A program made the position numbers and the translations under genes. A stretch of DNA of 64,000 nt, taken from positions 16,620,348 to 16,684,347 of the forward strand of contig CAIIXF020000006.1 of the NCBI GenBank assembly GCA_903813345.2. The letters run 5' to 3'. A model generated the notes under the pieces. It was not told the origin of the DNA, made no database searches, and worked only from the letters and a program-made list of their open reading frames with translations. The DNA is from Owenia fusiformis (taxonomy: Eukaryota; Annelida; Polychaeta; Sabellida; Oweniidae). Numbering within the stretch: the stretch's first letter is position 1; every line of letters begins with the position of its first letter. Positions 55,188 through 64,000 of this stretch are shown here, one piece after another.

Positions 55188-56117
55188 AAGGAACATAGGT
55201 AAAAAAAATAAGAAAATATCATAAATTTTGACAAAAAATCATCAATTCTAGCAAAAAATCTCAATCTCTTTGCTGATACATTTCTGGTCCCAATATGTAT
55301 AATATAGTCTTTTAAAATTCAATAAGTAGATTTGAAAAATAATACATTAAAGTATTTTTATGCAAAAAAACAGGTGAAAAATAATGAAACTTACCTTGAA
55401 TAAGGCCAAATATGATTGACATAAAATAGTCTGCTATTTTTCCCTTTTTAACTCTTTTAAGAGCTTTTTCGAACCATGACATGCCTCACTTTTGTTTTTC
55501 AGCTGAAAAACATGAAAAACAAAGTTTTTAATATCTTCAACTTTGTGGTTTATTTAGATCAATGTATAAACTATATTCCCTGAAAATTTGGAGGTTATCG
55601 GAAAACATCTACCATATAATCTATTTAAAATCCTAGTATCCCATTTTTGGACCACCCTGTACACATGATTTTGCAGTATACTTTTTGCGCCGTAATGCTT
55701 TTCTATGTGCATCTTTGTTATGGCCATCCATAATATATCCTTTTTATTGCTAATAGCCAGAAGTTATATTATCCAAAATGCGTGTGAGGTTGTTTGAGGG
55801 TGTGTACTTTAGAAATAAAATTCTTGATGTAAAACCAAGTAAATCCTGATGGAACTTACCTTTTTATAATCAGATGATGTTACATTTAAAGTTAATACAA
55901 TTTTAAAGAGAGAATCAAATCTAGCAGGAAGGCAAACAAAAAATTGTTTCAACTTTAGGATTTTTCCGGCTCATGTCATTTATATTCATTTATTGTCATG
56001 TCTATTTTCTAAAAATTTCTTTCTTTAAAAAGAGAAAAAGTTTCAATGGTTCTGAATAATGCAATAGAAAAAGTTGGAATTTCTCAGAACAAACAAACAA
56101 ACAAGAACGTATATCGC
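55188..56117. other. no gene; one possible hAT end
   Basis: AT-rich. CCATTTTTGGACCACCCTG near 55638-55656 resembles the right end of the 35656-38210 family (GGACCACCCTA), so a diverged relative may end here; no matching left end was found. Confidence 0.35.
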
Positions 56118-56131
56118 TCTAATGGCAGTTT
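56118..56131. repeat. LINE target-site duplication, left
   Basis: TCTAATGGCAGTTT, identical to 57673-57686. Confidence 0.85.
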
Positions 56132-57672
56132 TTTTATTTTATTTTTTTTATTTATTTATTTAGTATTTAAGTCAGTGGCTCGGTCAACTTGACATTATGA
56201 GCCATTTTTACAGAAATATAGGAGTTGACGTACATCGGTGTTACATAGTTGAAGGTATACAGCCAAGTGAGGCTCGCACGACTAGTAGCATGTTGGTGGT
56301 GCTCTAAAGAATGACCCAGCGGTTAGAAAATGCTATGTCTAGATATTCAGCAAATGATTTGATGATACATGAATTTTCATTTTTATTACAGAGATGATGA
56401 CCAAATAGTAAAGTGTTAGCCTTATTGGCTCGAGTTAGAGAGTTAAACTTTATCATTGGATTTTCACGTGTTATTTTATCATTAAGCAACTTGAAATCAT
56501 CTACATGGAGGGGGCATCTGAAAAGAAAATGGTTGAGTGTTTCTGATTCTAGTTCGCAAGCGCACATTGGGGAATTAACATTGTTAAAATTATGTGAGTG
56601 TAGTTGCACTTTGAGGACTAGGTCGCATCAGAGTTGGTTGAAGAGTTTTTCCCGATGTCTGGTAAGATTTAATGAAAAACTTGCTATTATAGGAGTTGGT
56701 AGTGATTTGGAGGCCATTTTATGTTTTAATGTATCAAGTGTGTTTGATTGTTTGATTTTCAGAGGTAGATCATTCCATTCTTTTATACTTCTGTAAACAC
56801 ATGATTTTGATTTAATAATAGCACGTTTTGCGGGGAGGATATATGATGGTTTGTTCAAAGAACGCGTCTATTGTCAGGACGTTGGAACTTTCTGAAGATG
56901 TCAAGTATATAATTTGGACTATTTCCATTTGTGACACTATACATCATGTTCATGCGGCGGTGGAATCTTCTAGTTTTGAGCGGTAACCAGTTTAGGCACT
57001 TGAGGACTTTGACTGAGCTAGATCCTGAAATGGTACCGGATATAATAATACCAGCTTTATACATTAGTGAGTCAAGGGATTTTAATTTGTTTATATTTGC
57101 ACAGCCATAGATTATATCACAAAATTCAAAGTGTGGCCTTATGTATGTATTGTAGATGTTTAATAGGTGGATACCATTAAGTTTTGATTTTAAGACTTTA
57201 AGGGGATTGATTAATTTGTCAATGCGCTTCGAGATTTCAGTAATGTGATGGTTAAATTTTAGATTTCCGTCCAATATAAGTCCAAGGTGCTTATGGTGAT
57301 CATACTTAGGTATAGGCATATTTCCCAAATGAAGAGGATAAATGTTTTCAATTGTTTTTCTTCCATGAAATATCAGATGGGCACTCTTAGTTGCATTGAA
57401 ATTGAGATGCCATAGGTTTGACCAGTCATTAATAATATCCATGTCTTCTTGAAGAGTTGTCATTTTATCAATTAGATTATCTTTATTATATGGACAATAG
57501 ATGGACATGTCGTCGGCGTAAAGAAAGGATGTATTTGTTAACTTGTCTGGCATATCATTGATGTACAGTAGAAACATAAGGGGACCTAATATCGACCCTT
57601 GTGGCACTCCTGCATTTATATAAGAATCAGCTGAGTAGTTATATTCGTGACCGTCGACCAATACGCGAACTT
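56132..57672 (-). mobile_element. 5'-truncated LINE with reverse transcriptase
   Basis: On the - strand the copy begins in the RT and ends in an A-rich tail (TAAATAAATAAATAAA). RT motifs: NAGVPQGSILGPLMFLLYIN and SFLYADDMSIY (the catalytic Asp pair), then LNFNATKSAHLIFHGR, KHLGLILDGNLKF and a thumb/C-terminal part. The polyprotein tail shows CACELESETLNHFLFRC, the same kind of Cys/His motif as at 670-1428 but a different family. Frames: 57661-56855, 56858-56628, 56609-56304, so two frameshifts separate it. It is bounded by a perfect 14-bp duplication, the mark of target-primed reverse transcription. A CR1/Jockey-like clade is likely. Confidence 0.9.
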
Positions 57673-57686
57673 TCTAATGGCAGTTT
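57673..57686. repeat. LINE target-site duplication, right
   Basis: TCTAATGGCAGTTT, identical to 56118-56131. Confidence 0.85.
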
Positions 57687-58549
57687 CTGACTTTGGCAGT
57701 CGCACAGTCAGTGACTTCGAAGGTATAAAAAGTTAGTTTTGAAATTGAGCCAGCATCGGGGCAAACCAAATGAACAATCTGATTGGTTGAAAAATGAACT
57801 TGCCCAAAAACATCTTAAATCAAGTTAAAAACCCAAGTAGTAAAAATACAATACATGGTGCTCTAAATAAAATACATTAAATACAATTTCAAACAGCATA
57901 AAAATCCTCTCAGAGCTTCTTGATTGTAAAATAAGTTTACACTCCCATCCATTCAGGAACCTGGAACCTGAAACATAAACAAGATGGCAGCACTCAAACA
58001 AGGAAGTAAAAGATTTATACATTAAAAAGTGTTTTCATCTCGCAAACTAATATAAATCTAAAGAAAGTATTGAGGTGCCAAGTAAGTAAGATAATATGAC
58101 AACACCCATACCAGTCAAAAGAAAATGTTATTCACTAAAAACGGTAAAAAATTGACTGGGCTGAGAGGTTGTCACACTACCCCCACCCCCCTTGAATGAA
58201 TGTCCTTCCATCGACATAGAAAAATGAAATAAGGATTACCAAATGGATGGTTGTGTAATTCACCAAACTACTAATTTGATTTCGTAATATACATTTATTT
58301 ACAAACTAGCTTATGGTAGTGTTCTTGGTGACCATGTGATATGGTGATCTGTGGTAACACTTTATCACAGGCACACGTATCTGGTTGTTTTGTTACAGTC
58401 TCTGAAGATTGTTTTGTTACTGTTTTGGGGATTGATAAATCAAGTCCACTATCAACCTGTACCAGTTAAACTGGCAAATTTGCAGGTAACAGTAAACGTC
58501 TTTTCCTTGCGACTTTATTGTTGTTTTCATCCTGTTTCTGAATAGCTGG
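57687..58549. other. no gene seen
   Basis: AT-rich, nothing supported. Confidence 0.4.
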
Positions 58550-59530
58550 CTTGTTGCACTACTTCAACTGCTGTAATGTCAACTGTTGAACAAGCGACCT
58601 GATTTTAAGAGTCTGTTGATAGGTTTTCTTTATGAGGAACTGCTTTGTCTCACATAACTGGAGAACAATCAACATGAGATGAATTTGTTGATTTCTTTTC
58701 CTTCTGAAGCACTGCAATGTCTGACGGAACTGAATAACAATTGCCTTGATTTACAGATAAGTCTGTTTTACCGGATTTGACAGTGTCTTTTTGTGATACT
58801 GTTCAAACTGACATAACTGTTGAACAAGCGGCCTGATTTTCAGATAAGTCTGTTATACTGGATTTGACAGTTTCTTTCTGTGATACTGCCTTGACTGATG
58901 TAACTGTTAATTGAGTGGCCCGATTTTCATATTTCTTCACAGTCTTACTCTAAGGCGTGGAATTTGTTTTCTTGGGAACATTAACCTTACGATTTTCCTT
59001 TTTCTTATTATCCTACCAAGGATGACTGGACGATTTTACTGATTCGGCTTTTTTGCTGGCTTCTCAACAATTGGCATGTCAGTACCAACTATGTGATGAT
59101 ATGTAGAAATTAATGCATCCAGTTTCTGTTCTGTGTCTGGCTGTTTGGCACTTTTCGTGGTGTACTCAACACACTGAGTATCACCACAATTCAAATCAAA
59201 TCATTCGTCAAACTGCAGTATATTCATTAGGCTCACTATTTATGATAGATTCAGGTAGACTGTCAAACGTAATGTATTGCATTGGATCATAAATCGTGGT
59301 GCTATCGAAATCATTCTTGAATATATCTAATGGAGAGTCATCAGGTACATTGTCTTTCGTCCAAGGCTGTAATGGTACTAGAGCGGATGTAGCAGATGTA
59401 GATGGCGCTGAGGATGTAACTGTAGATGGCGGTTTTGTAGGAAGAGGCATGACATAGGTTACCACTGGCTTTGTAACAGGGTTCTCCTGATGTTGTTTTA
59501 TTTTTTGGGATTTAACTTTAATTTGCATCT
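58550..59530 (-). pseudogene. degenerate open frames with 87-bp tandem repeats
   Basis: CAGATAAGTCTGTT occurs at 58754 and 58841, with a third, weaker unit before. On the - strand the repeats read as about 29-residue units (SQKETVKSSITDLSENQAAC, SQKDTVKSGKTDLSVNQGNC). Upstream is a 106-aa frame (59528-59208) rich in Pro, Ser and Thr (KPPSTVTSSAPSTSATSA) and ending in an acidic part. It probably belongs to the neighbouring retroelement; no family recognised. Confidence 0.35.
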
Positions 59531-59905
59531 GTCTGTTTCACATGCAACATAAGAATGAAAATAATAGTTCACAATGTTGCCTTAGCTGATTCACAGTTGG
59601 AAACGTTGCGCAACAGCGTTGCCCGTGACACCTAAATCCATCGCATATAAACATCTGCAAGTATAGATGCATTTATTACTCATTTATAAGCATTTAATAG
59701 TTATTCAAGATCGCATTCTTTCAACCAAGCTAGCTTTTTTCTCTGTCGTCCAGACAGTTTTTGAGAAGGTTCACCCTGAAGAATGGGTTATTCATTCATG
59801 TCACTCCTTTCAAGATGCAATTTAGAATCACCATTAGTGGATACATTTTTTGGCAATGTGCCTTGAAATTTTTTCAGGCGATTTTCATGGACAATTTTGA
59901 GATCA

Positions 59906-60151
59906 TTAACCAACAGTTGAAAAGTATGTAGTGTCTGTTAGGTTATCAAGAACTTTGTAGAGACCTGTCAAGGGGTTCAAAAATTTCAGACTATGCCCCA
60001 GTTTAGTTACAGGGACATGGAGCCAAACAACCTCTCCAACCGCGAAATGATCACTTGTAGCTTTGAGATCATAATATTTCTTTTGGGATTGAGAGCTAAT
60101 TTGAATATTTGATAGAGCGCTTATAAATGTGGTTACAAGGCGACAAGGCAT
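59906..60151 (-). pseudogene. Ty3/gypsy integrase C-terminal fragment
   Basis: The - strand reads QKKYYDLKATSDHFAVGEVV, WLHVPVTKLGHSLKFLNPLT, GLYKVLDNLTDTTY. This is the GPY/F-like end of gypsy integrases (YYD-KA----F-VGDVVWLH-P----G-S-KF--PW-GPY-V---L-D--Y). The core with the catalytic acids is absent. Confidence 0.75.
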
Positions 60152-60195
60152 CTAAAATTGTCATTTTGGTGGTTTCAGAAAAAATTCTAGGTACT

Positions 60196-60708
60196 TCAGT
60201 TTAAGTGTCTAAAGTAGGTGAAGCAATTTAAATACCTGAGACTAATGCATAAGCGTGGCTTGTTAGGCTCGACTGTAATGGGACTAATTATATGAGGGGG
60301 AGGCACTTCTCCCACCTTACGTGATTGCCCCTGATTGCACTCTTGATTAAATGCCCTCGTGAGTGGGTATGAATGGATAAATTGCTGACCCTGAAATTCT
60401 CCTTTAAATGGTATCATGAATATTGACACAGTTGGTTAGCCAGTCTATGATACTCTCTCTATTAGCTGAGTCCTTTGGTATGATAGTATCCCAATTATGT
60501 AAAATGTTTTGTACATTACCAGCCACAAAGTAGTTGGGATCTGGTAGTGGTATAGATAATAAGTCCACATGTCATGAAAGGGGGCATCTTCAATTGCCAC
60601 AAGACCTGAGTTAAAGTCTAGGGTTTTTCCACCAATGTTTATATAAGGAATATGAGTAGAGCTTCTAGTGTTTGTATTGGCCAGCTGCGAATTATAGTCC
60701 TGAAACAA
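60196..60708 (-). pseudogene. reverse transcriptase N-terminal fragment (YR/DIRS-like)
   Basis: In broken frames on the - strand: QNILHNWDTIIPKDSANRES, IIDWLTNCVNIHDTI, KGEFQGQQFIHSYPLTRAFN, then KVGEVPPPHIISPITVEPNK, PRLCISLRYLN. The GKVGEV-PPH---P-TVEP-KPRLC motif is the first RT block of a retroelement family often joined to a tyrosine recombinase, so it may be kin to the YR relic at 61281-61650. The RT catalytic YxDD is not reached. Confidence 0.55.
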
Positions 60709-60930
60709 GAGTGTTGGTTATCACCTTTTGCAGAAAGATTGTAATTGTTTATGGCTTGATATGAACATGGTTCTCCGTAACTGTTTGTTTAATTATCTTA
60801 CTTTTTTGAAGTACACTCGAATGACCTGTGACCCGATTTGTTACAGATCCAGCATACTATTGAATGACGATTTTTTCCAAAACCCTCCCCCTTGTGTAGT
60901 TGGGTTCCAGCGGTCCGAAGCGGTGGATGT

Positions 60931-61236
60931 TTAAGTTGAGGAGGATGTGTGCGCTTTAAAAAACTTAAGCTCCCTGTAAATGACGGCAGCCTTAGCTTTG
61001 GTAGCCAGCAGGCTGGAAACTAAAGCCCCGATTTTTCGACTTGATTTGTTTGCCATGAACCTCGCAAATACGTGGGTGTAGGTGTCTGCGTCTTTTTGAC
61101 CTGCTAAGCCTGCTCTGTGGTCCAGGGCAGAGAGCTTGTTATGAAGGACCTCTGTGTCTGGGTCACGCAAAGCTGCATACTCCTTTACCTCTCGTAAAAT
61201 TGAAACAACCAAGTCGAAGCCCTGAGCCTTTTTCAC
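60931..61236 (-). pseudogene. uncharacterised retroelement-associated frame
   Basis: A 101-aa - strand frame, helical and Ala/Lys-rich (VVSILREVKEYAALRDPDTE, HARDYG-like part absent, RFMANKSSRKIGALVSSLLA). It follows the tyrosine recombinase relic. No family recognised. Confidence 0.3.
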
Positions 61237-61280
61237 ACTGTGTTTTTGAACCTGGGTAAAGTACTGGGAAGGGGGATTGT

Positions 61281-61650
61281 TTATTTACTTTGTTTCGCCA
61301 TGTTATCAGATAAACTTTTTGAAATGGATAATTGTAGTTTAGAATGGGTTAGAGCTATATAAGTCCTTAATACTCTGTCCGAGTTAATGCCTATGTGTGC
61401 TTTAATTCCTTCATTGGAAACCCCCAGAAGCATCAAGGTTGATGCTACGTTGCACCGGATTCCATGTGAGGATTCCCCTTGCCATAGTTTAAAATGTGTG
61501 AGGTAAGACTTCAGTCTATCATTGGCCAAGGAAGATGAGGATGGTCAGGCGATAATGATTTATTATCTGGTAGAAGTGGCTTGAAGCAATATCCGGTTTG
61601 TTGTAAAATTTTTTCATTGAGAAATGAATGGTATGTTTTGTATGAATTGT
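61281..61650 (-). pseudogene. tyrosine recombinase (YR) C-terminal catalytic fragment
   Basis: The - strand reads GYCFKPLLPDNKSLSPDHPH, then (after a frame change) RLKSYLTHFKLWQGESSHGI, RCNVASTLMLLGVSNEGIKA, HIGINSDRVLRTYIAL. HGIR gives the H-x-x-R pair, HIG the third-position His, and TYI the likely nucleophile Tyr of a phage-integrase-type recombinase; the GESSHGIR context is that of animal YR elements (DIRS/Crypton-like). The first Arg block was not found. At least one frameshift near 61525. Confidence 0.65.
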
Positions 61651-61696
61651 AAATGCGCTTACACCTGTAACACACCTGTACAATACATAGTTTAAG

Positions 61697-62850
61697 TTAA
61701 ACTAGAGTTACTGTAACTAATGATTTACAGTTAGGACAGTTTATCTGTCCAGAATGATTGTTGTTTTCATCATTGTTTGAAACGTCTGCAATCACAATCT
61801 TCACTACAACAGTGCGAGTTCTAGTAGACAAGTCCAGGGCTTCAGTAAGTAAAACTGGCAGCACAATGGGATGGGTTGGAATAGGAGCGGGAGGTTTGCG
61901 GGACCTCGGCAGCGCTCCGACCTTGTTCAAGGTATCTTCTACGGCTGATGCTTCCTGTTGCACTGGATCTTATCAGGCCTCTTTGACACTGAGGCTGCGG
62001 GTTTTGGTACCGCTAGTTCTTTTTGCACAGGCTCCTTGGTAATAGGTGCAGAAACTTCCACTTCTTATTTGCCAATGTCGAAAGTCCATCCTTCATTGGT
62101 GGCTTATTCAAGGCAGTCACTTTCTTTACCAACTTTGATTTAGATTTTGATTTTATCACCTTGGCTTTCTTTACGGCATGTTCAACAATTACTTTGGAGC
62201 TTTTGGGCTTAAGCTTCATGCCAGGAGGAAGCCTGGTTTTGTGTGAGAAAGGCTTTGAAGTAGATTCTGCTGCAGCTTTTGAAGAAGCCATGGTTATATC
62301 ATTACTAATATGTCCCTTATTGAGTTGAGCAATTCTCTCGCTTACTTCGGCCGCATAGGCTTGAGTTGGCATGGCATCATTTGGCATAAAACTAGGTGGC
62401 GATTTAGCAACTTTTGACGACAACCTGCTCCAATCAACAGGGTCATGAACATATGCTGTCTCATATGTCTCATCTTACAAGACAGTTTCTGTGTCTGACT
62501 GTTCACAGTCTAGCAGATTTCTGGGTGGTTTTTCAGGAACGGTCCAAGACTTTTGACAGATTCACTTTAGGAGAGAACATGGCATCATTTTGCTTGGATT
62601 GTGTTTGTGACTGATAGTATTTGTCCCTTGCCTGATGATTGAGTCTATGGCGAATCATGGATTCAGAGTCTCTTTTAAGCATTTTAATGGCGCAACCATT
62701 TATTCCACAGGTGAGATATTGATGGCATTCCATATATTGTGTCGTTGCAATTGATAATCTTTTTGGAAACGTGCGATACAAGGACGACCGCTTTTTATGT
62801 CCCCACCACATAGTTTGTTTCTCTTCTCGCACTGGAATGGCCACCTTCCC
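61697..62850 (-). pseudogene. possible N-terminal exons of the YR element
   Basis: Three - strand frames in order: after an acceptor (TTTGTTTCAG) at 62850, VAIPVREEKQTMWWGHKKRS and a finger-like CGINGCAIKMLKRDSESMIR, HRLNH (C-x4-C, H-x3-H); 62423-62013, basic (KPKSSKVIVEHAVKKAKVIK); 61963-61697, ending INCPNCKSLVTV. The order finger, basic linker, recombinase fits a YR element, but frames do not join continuously. Confidence 0.4.
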
Positions 62851-62870
62851 TGAAACAAAAAATTGTTCAC

Positions 62871-63920
62871 TTAGTCCACATAGTCATCTAAATATTTTGG
62901 TCGTTGTCTTCTCCTTGGAAGATTGTCAGTGGGTCCTGAAATGGAAATAGGGTCTTTAGTAGAATTTTCAAGCTCCAGTGGTTTGTCTTCACCTACAACA
63001 GCAGCCTCTTCAGCCGTTGGCTGAAGACTCGCTGAATCCTCGCTGAATCGCCATCTATGTCGCCCCACTCAGGTGTAAGTCCCTTGAATGGTTTGAGTTT
63101 TTGTGGACAACTTTTAGTGTCCAAAATTTGAAATGTGGTATATGAGAGTTTTGCAACAACCTGGTAAGGTCCTTGCCATGGATTCAAAGATTTCGGCCAG
63201 TTTTTTTGAGCACTTGATTTGAGGTCATAATGTTTTTTCTGAGTTCCAGATTGTATGTGATTATTACCCCTTGCTATTTCATGTGTACTGGAGAGTGTTT
63301 CTTGCAGCTTTTGAACATAATCGAAGACATATGTGGGTTCAGAGCCATGAAAGTGCTCTGGTGGTGGCCCCAAGACAAGCTCAGATCCTAGTCATGGTTG
63401 CCGCAAGACAAGCTCGGATCCTAGTCATGGTTGCCGCCCAAACATAAGAAAGTTGGGGAGTAACCAGTGGTTTTGTGCGATAGGCAGCCGCTATGTATGG
63501 GAGGTGGTCATCCCAATCACGGTGGTGAGGAGCAACAACCTTCGCCAACATGGCCTCAATGGTTCGAGTAGAACGCTCTACCATCCCATCTGACTGGGGA
63601 TGGTAGGCTGTTGTTCTGGTCTTAACTGTGTCCAAAAGGGAGCAAAGTTCTTGGAAAACTCGACCCTCAAATTGCCGACCTTGGTCTGAGTGACAAATTA
63701 AAGGAGCACTGTACTGGCAAATAAACTCGGTCATGAAAGCATTAGCAACTGTTGATGCCTCCTGATTAATCATAGCAACAATTTCCACGAATTTGGAAAA
63801 GTAATCTTTAATGACGGACGTACTTGTTGCCCTCACTGGGTGCAACTGGCTGAATGGTGTTTCTTTGGAAGAGTACTCAACTGCAGTGGATGAAGATCCA
63901 TTGCTTGCTCTCTTGGTCAA
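62871..63920 (-). pseudogene. Ty3/gypsy pol, integrase core to C-terminus
   Basis: The element enters from beyond the right edge. On the - strand: VIKDYFSKFVEIVAMINQEA (first catalytic Asp), PLICHSDQGRQFEGRVFQEL (second Asp), KTRTTAYHPQSDGMVERSTR (Glu), HRDWDDHLPYIAAAYRT, then, after a 33-bp tandem duplication at about 63375-63440 and a frame change, VFDYVQKLQETLSS, QKKHYDLKSS, LNPWQGPYQVVAKLSYTTFQ and a C-terminal RRRQRPKYLDDYVD before the stop at 62871. All three acids of the DDE triad are present. The duplication and two frame changes disable it. Confidence 0.85.
63375..63441. repeat. 33-bp tandem duplication in gypsy pol
   Basis: AGACAAGCTCRGATCCTAGT followed by CATGGTTGCCGC, twice. It is a multiple of three, so it adds an 11-residue repeat without itself shifting the frame. 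Confidence 0.85.
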
Positions 63921-64000
63921 ATGGTTAAACAGTGGTCACCGACCCCCTTGGGAGAATCTTGCTTCATCGTCTAATGAATTGAAACGTCTTTGGTCTCAAT

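Overview
The window is animal (metazoan) nuclear DNA, AT-rich, with spliced genes, GT-AG introns, tRNA-derived SINEs and a very high load of DNA transposons. The mix (EnSpm/Tnp2, hAT, Mutator-like, Tc1/mariner, pogo, Kolobok-like, LINEs, Ty3/gypsy LTR elements and a tyrosine-recombinase element) fits a marine invertebrate; I cannot name the phylum from this sequence. No bacterial gene, rRNA gene, CRISPR array or complete tRNA gene was seen.

Only one ordinary host gene is clear: six 3' exons of a SERGEF (secretion-regulating guanine nucleotide exchange factor, RCC1-repeat protein) orthologue on the + strand, 1643-3495. Its first exon is probably outside the window; a LINE 3' fragment lies upstream, presumably in its intron.

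Region by region: 81-326 MITE; 475-1428 LINE tail; 1643-3495 SERGEF; 4074-5869 a pair of inverted repeats enclosing two exon-like segments; 6915-8864 Kolobok-like pseudogene with tRNA-SINEs in an intron; 9300-16715 a gag relic split in two by about 6.6 kb holding a hAT element with 8-bp target duplication, a multicopy transposon relic (copy A) and a 5' LTR/PBS/gag unit; 17854-21323 a TIR element with a 10-bp target duplication; 21324-23403 plain AT-rich DNA; 23404-27329 Tc1, pogo, copy B and gypsy gag relics; 27659-29335 a TIR/hairpin element with 475-bp tandem repeats inside a gypsy leader; 30242-34774 a Mutator-like element with SWIM, Ulp1-like and PHD domains; 35648-38218 a foldback hAT-like element; 38870-40550 a mariner relic whose 5' end sits in a large palindrome; 40731-55187 an EnSpm-like transposon; 56118-57686 a 5'-truncated LINE with a 14-bp target duplication; 58550 to the end, gypsy, RT and tyrosine-recombinase relics on the - strand.

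The most notable system is the EnSpm-like transposon at 40731-55187. It has two divergent genes whose reading frames join without a break when spliced as I propose: a 951-aa Tnp2-type transposase with an N-terminal C2H2 finger (+ strand, 4 exons) and a 305-aa BEN-domain protein (- strand, 4 exons). They sit between two unrelated subterminal tandem arrays (about 300-bp and exactly 152-bp periods). A plausible model, by analogy with plant En/Spm TnpD and TnpA, is that the first protein cuts and the BEN protein binds the arrays.
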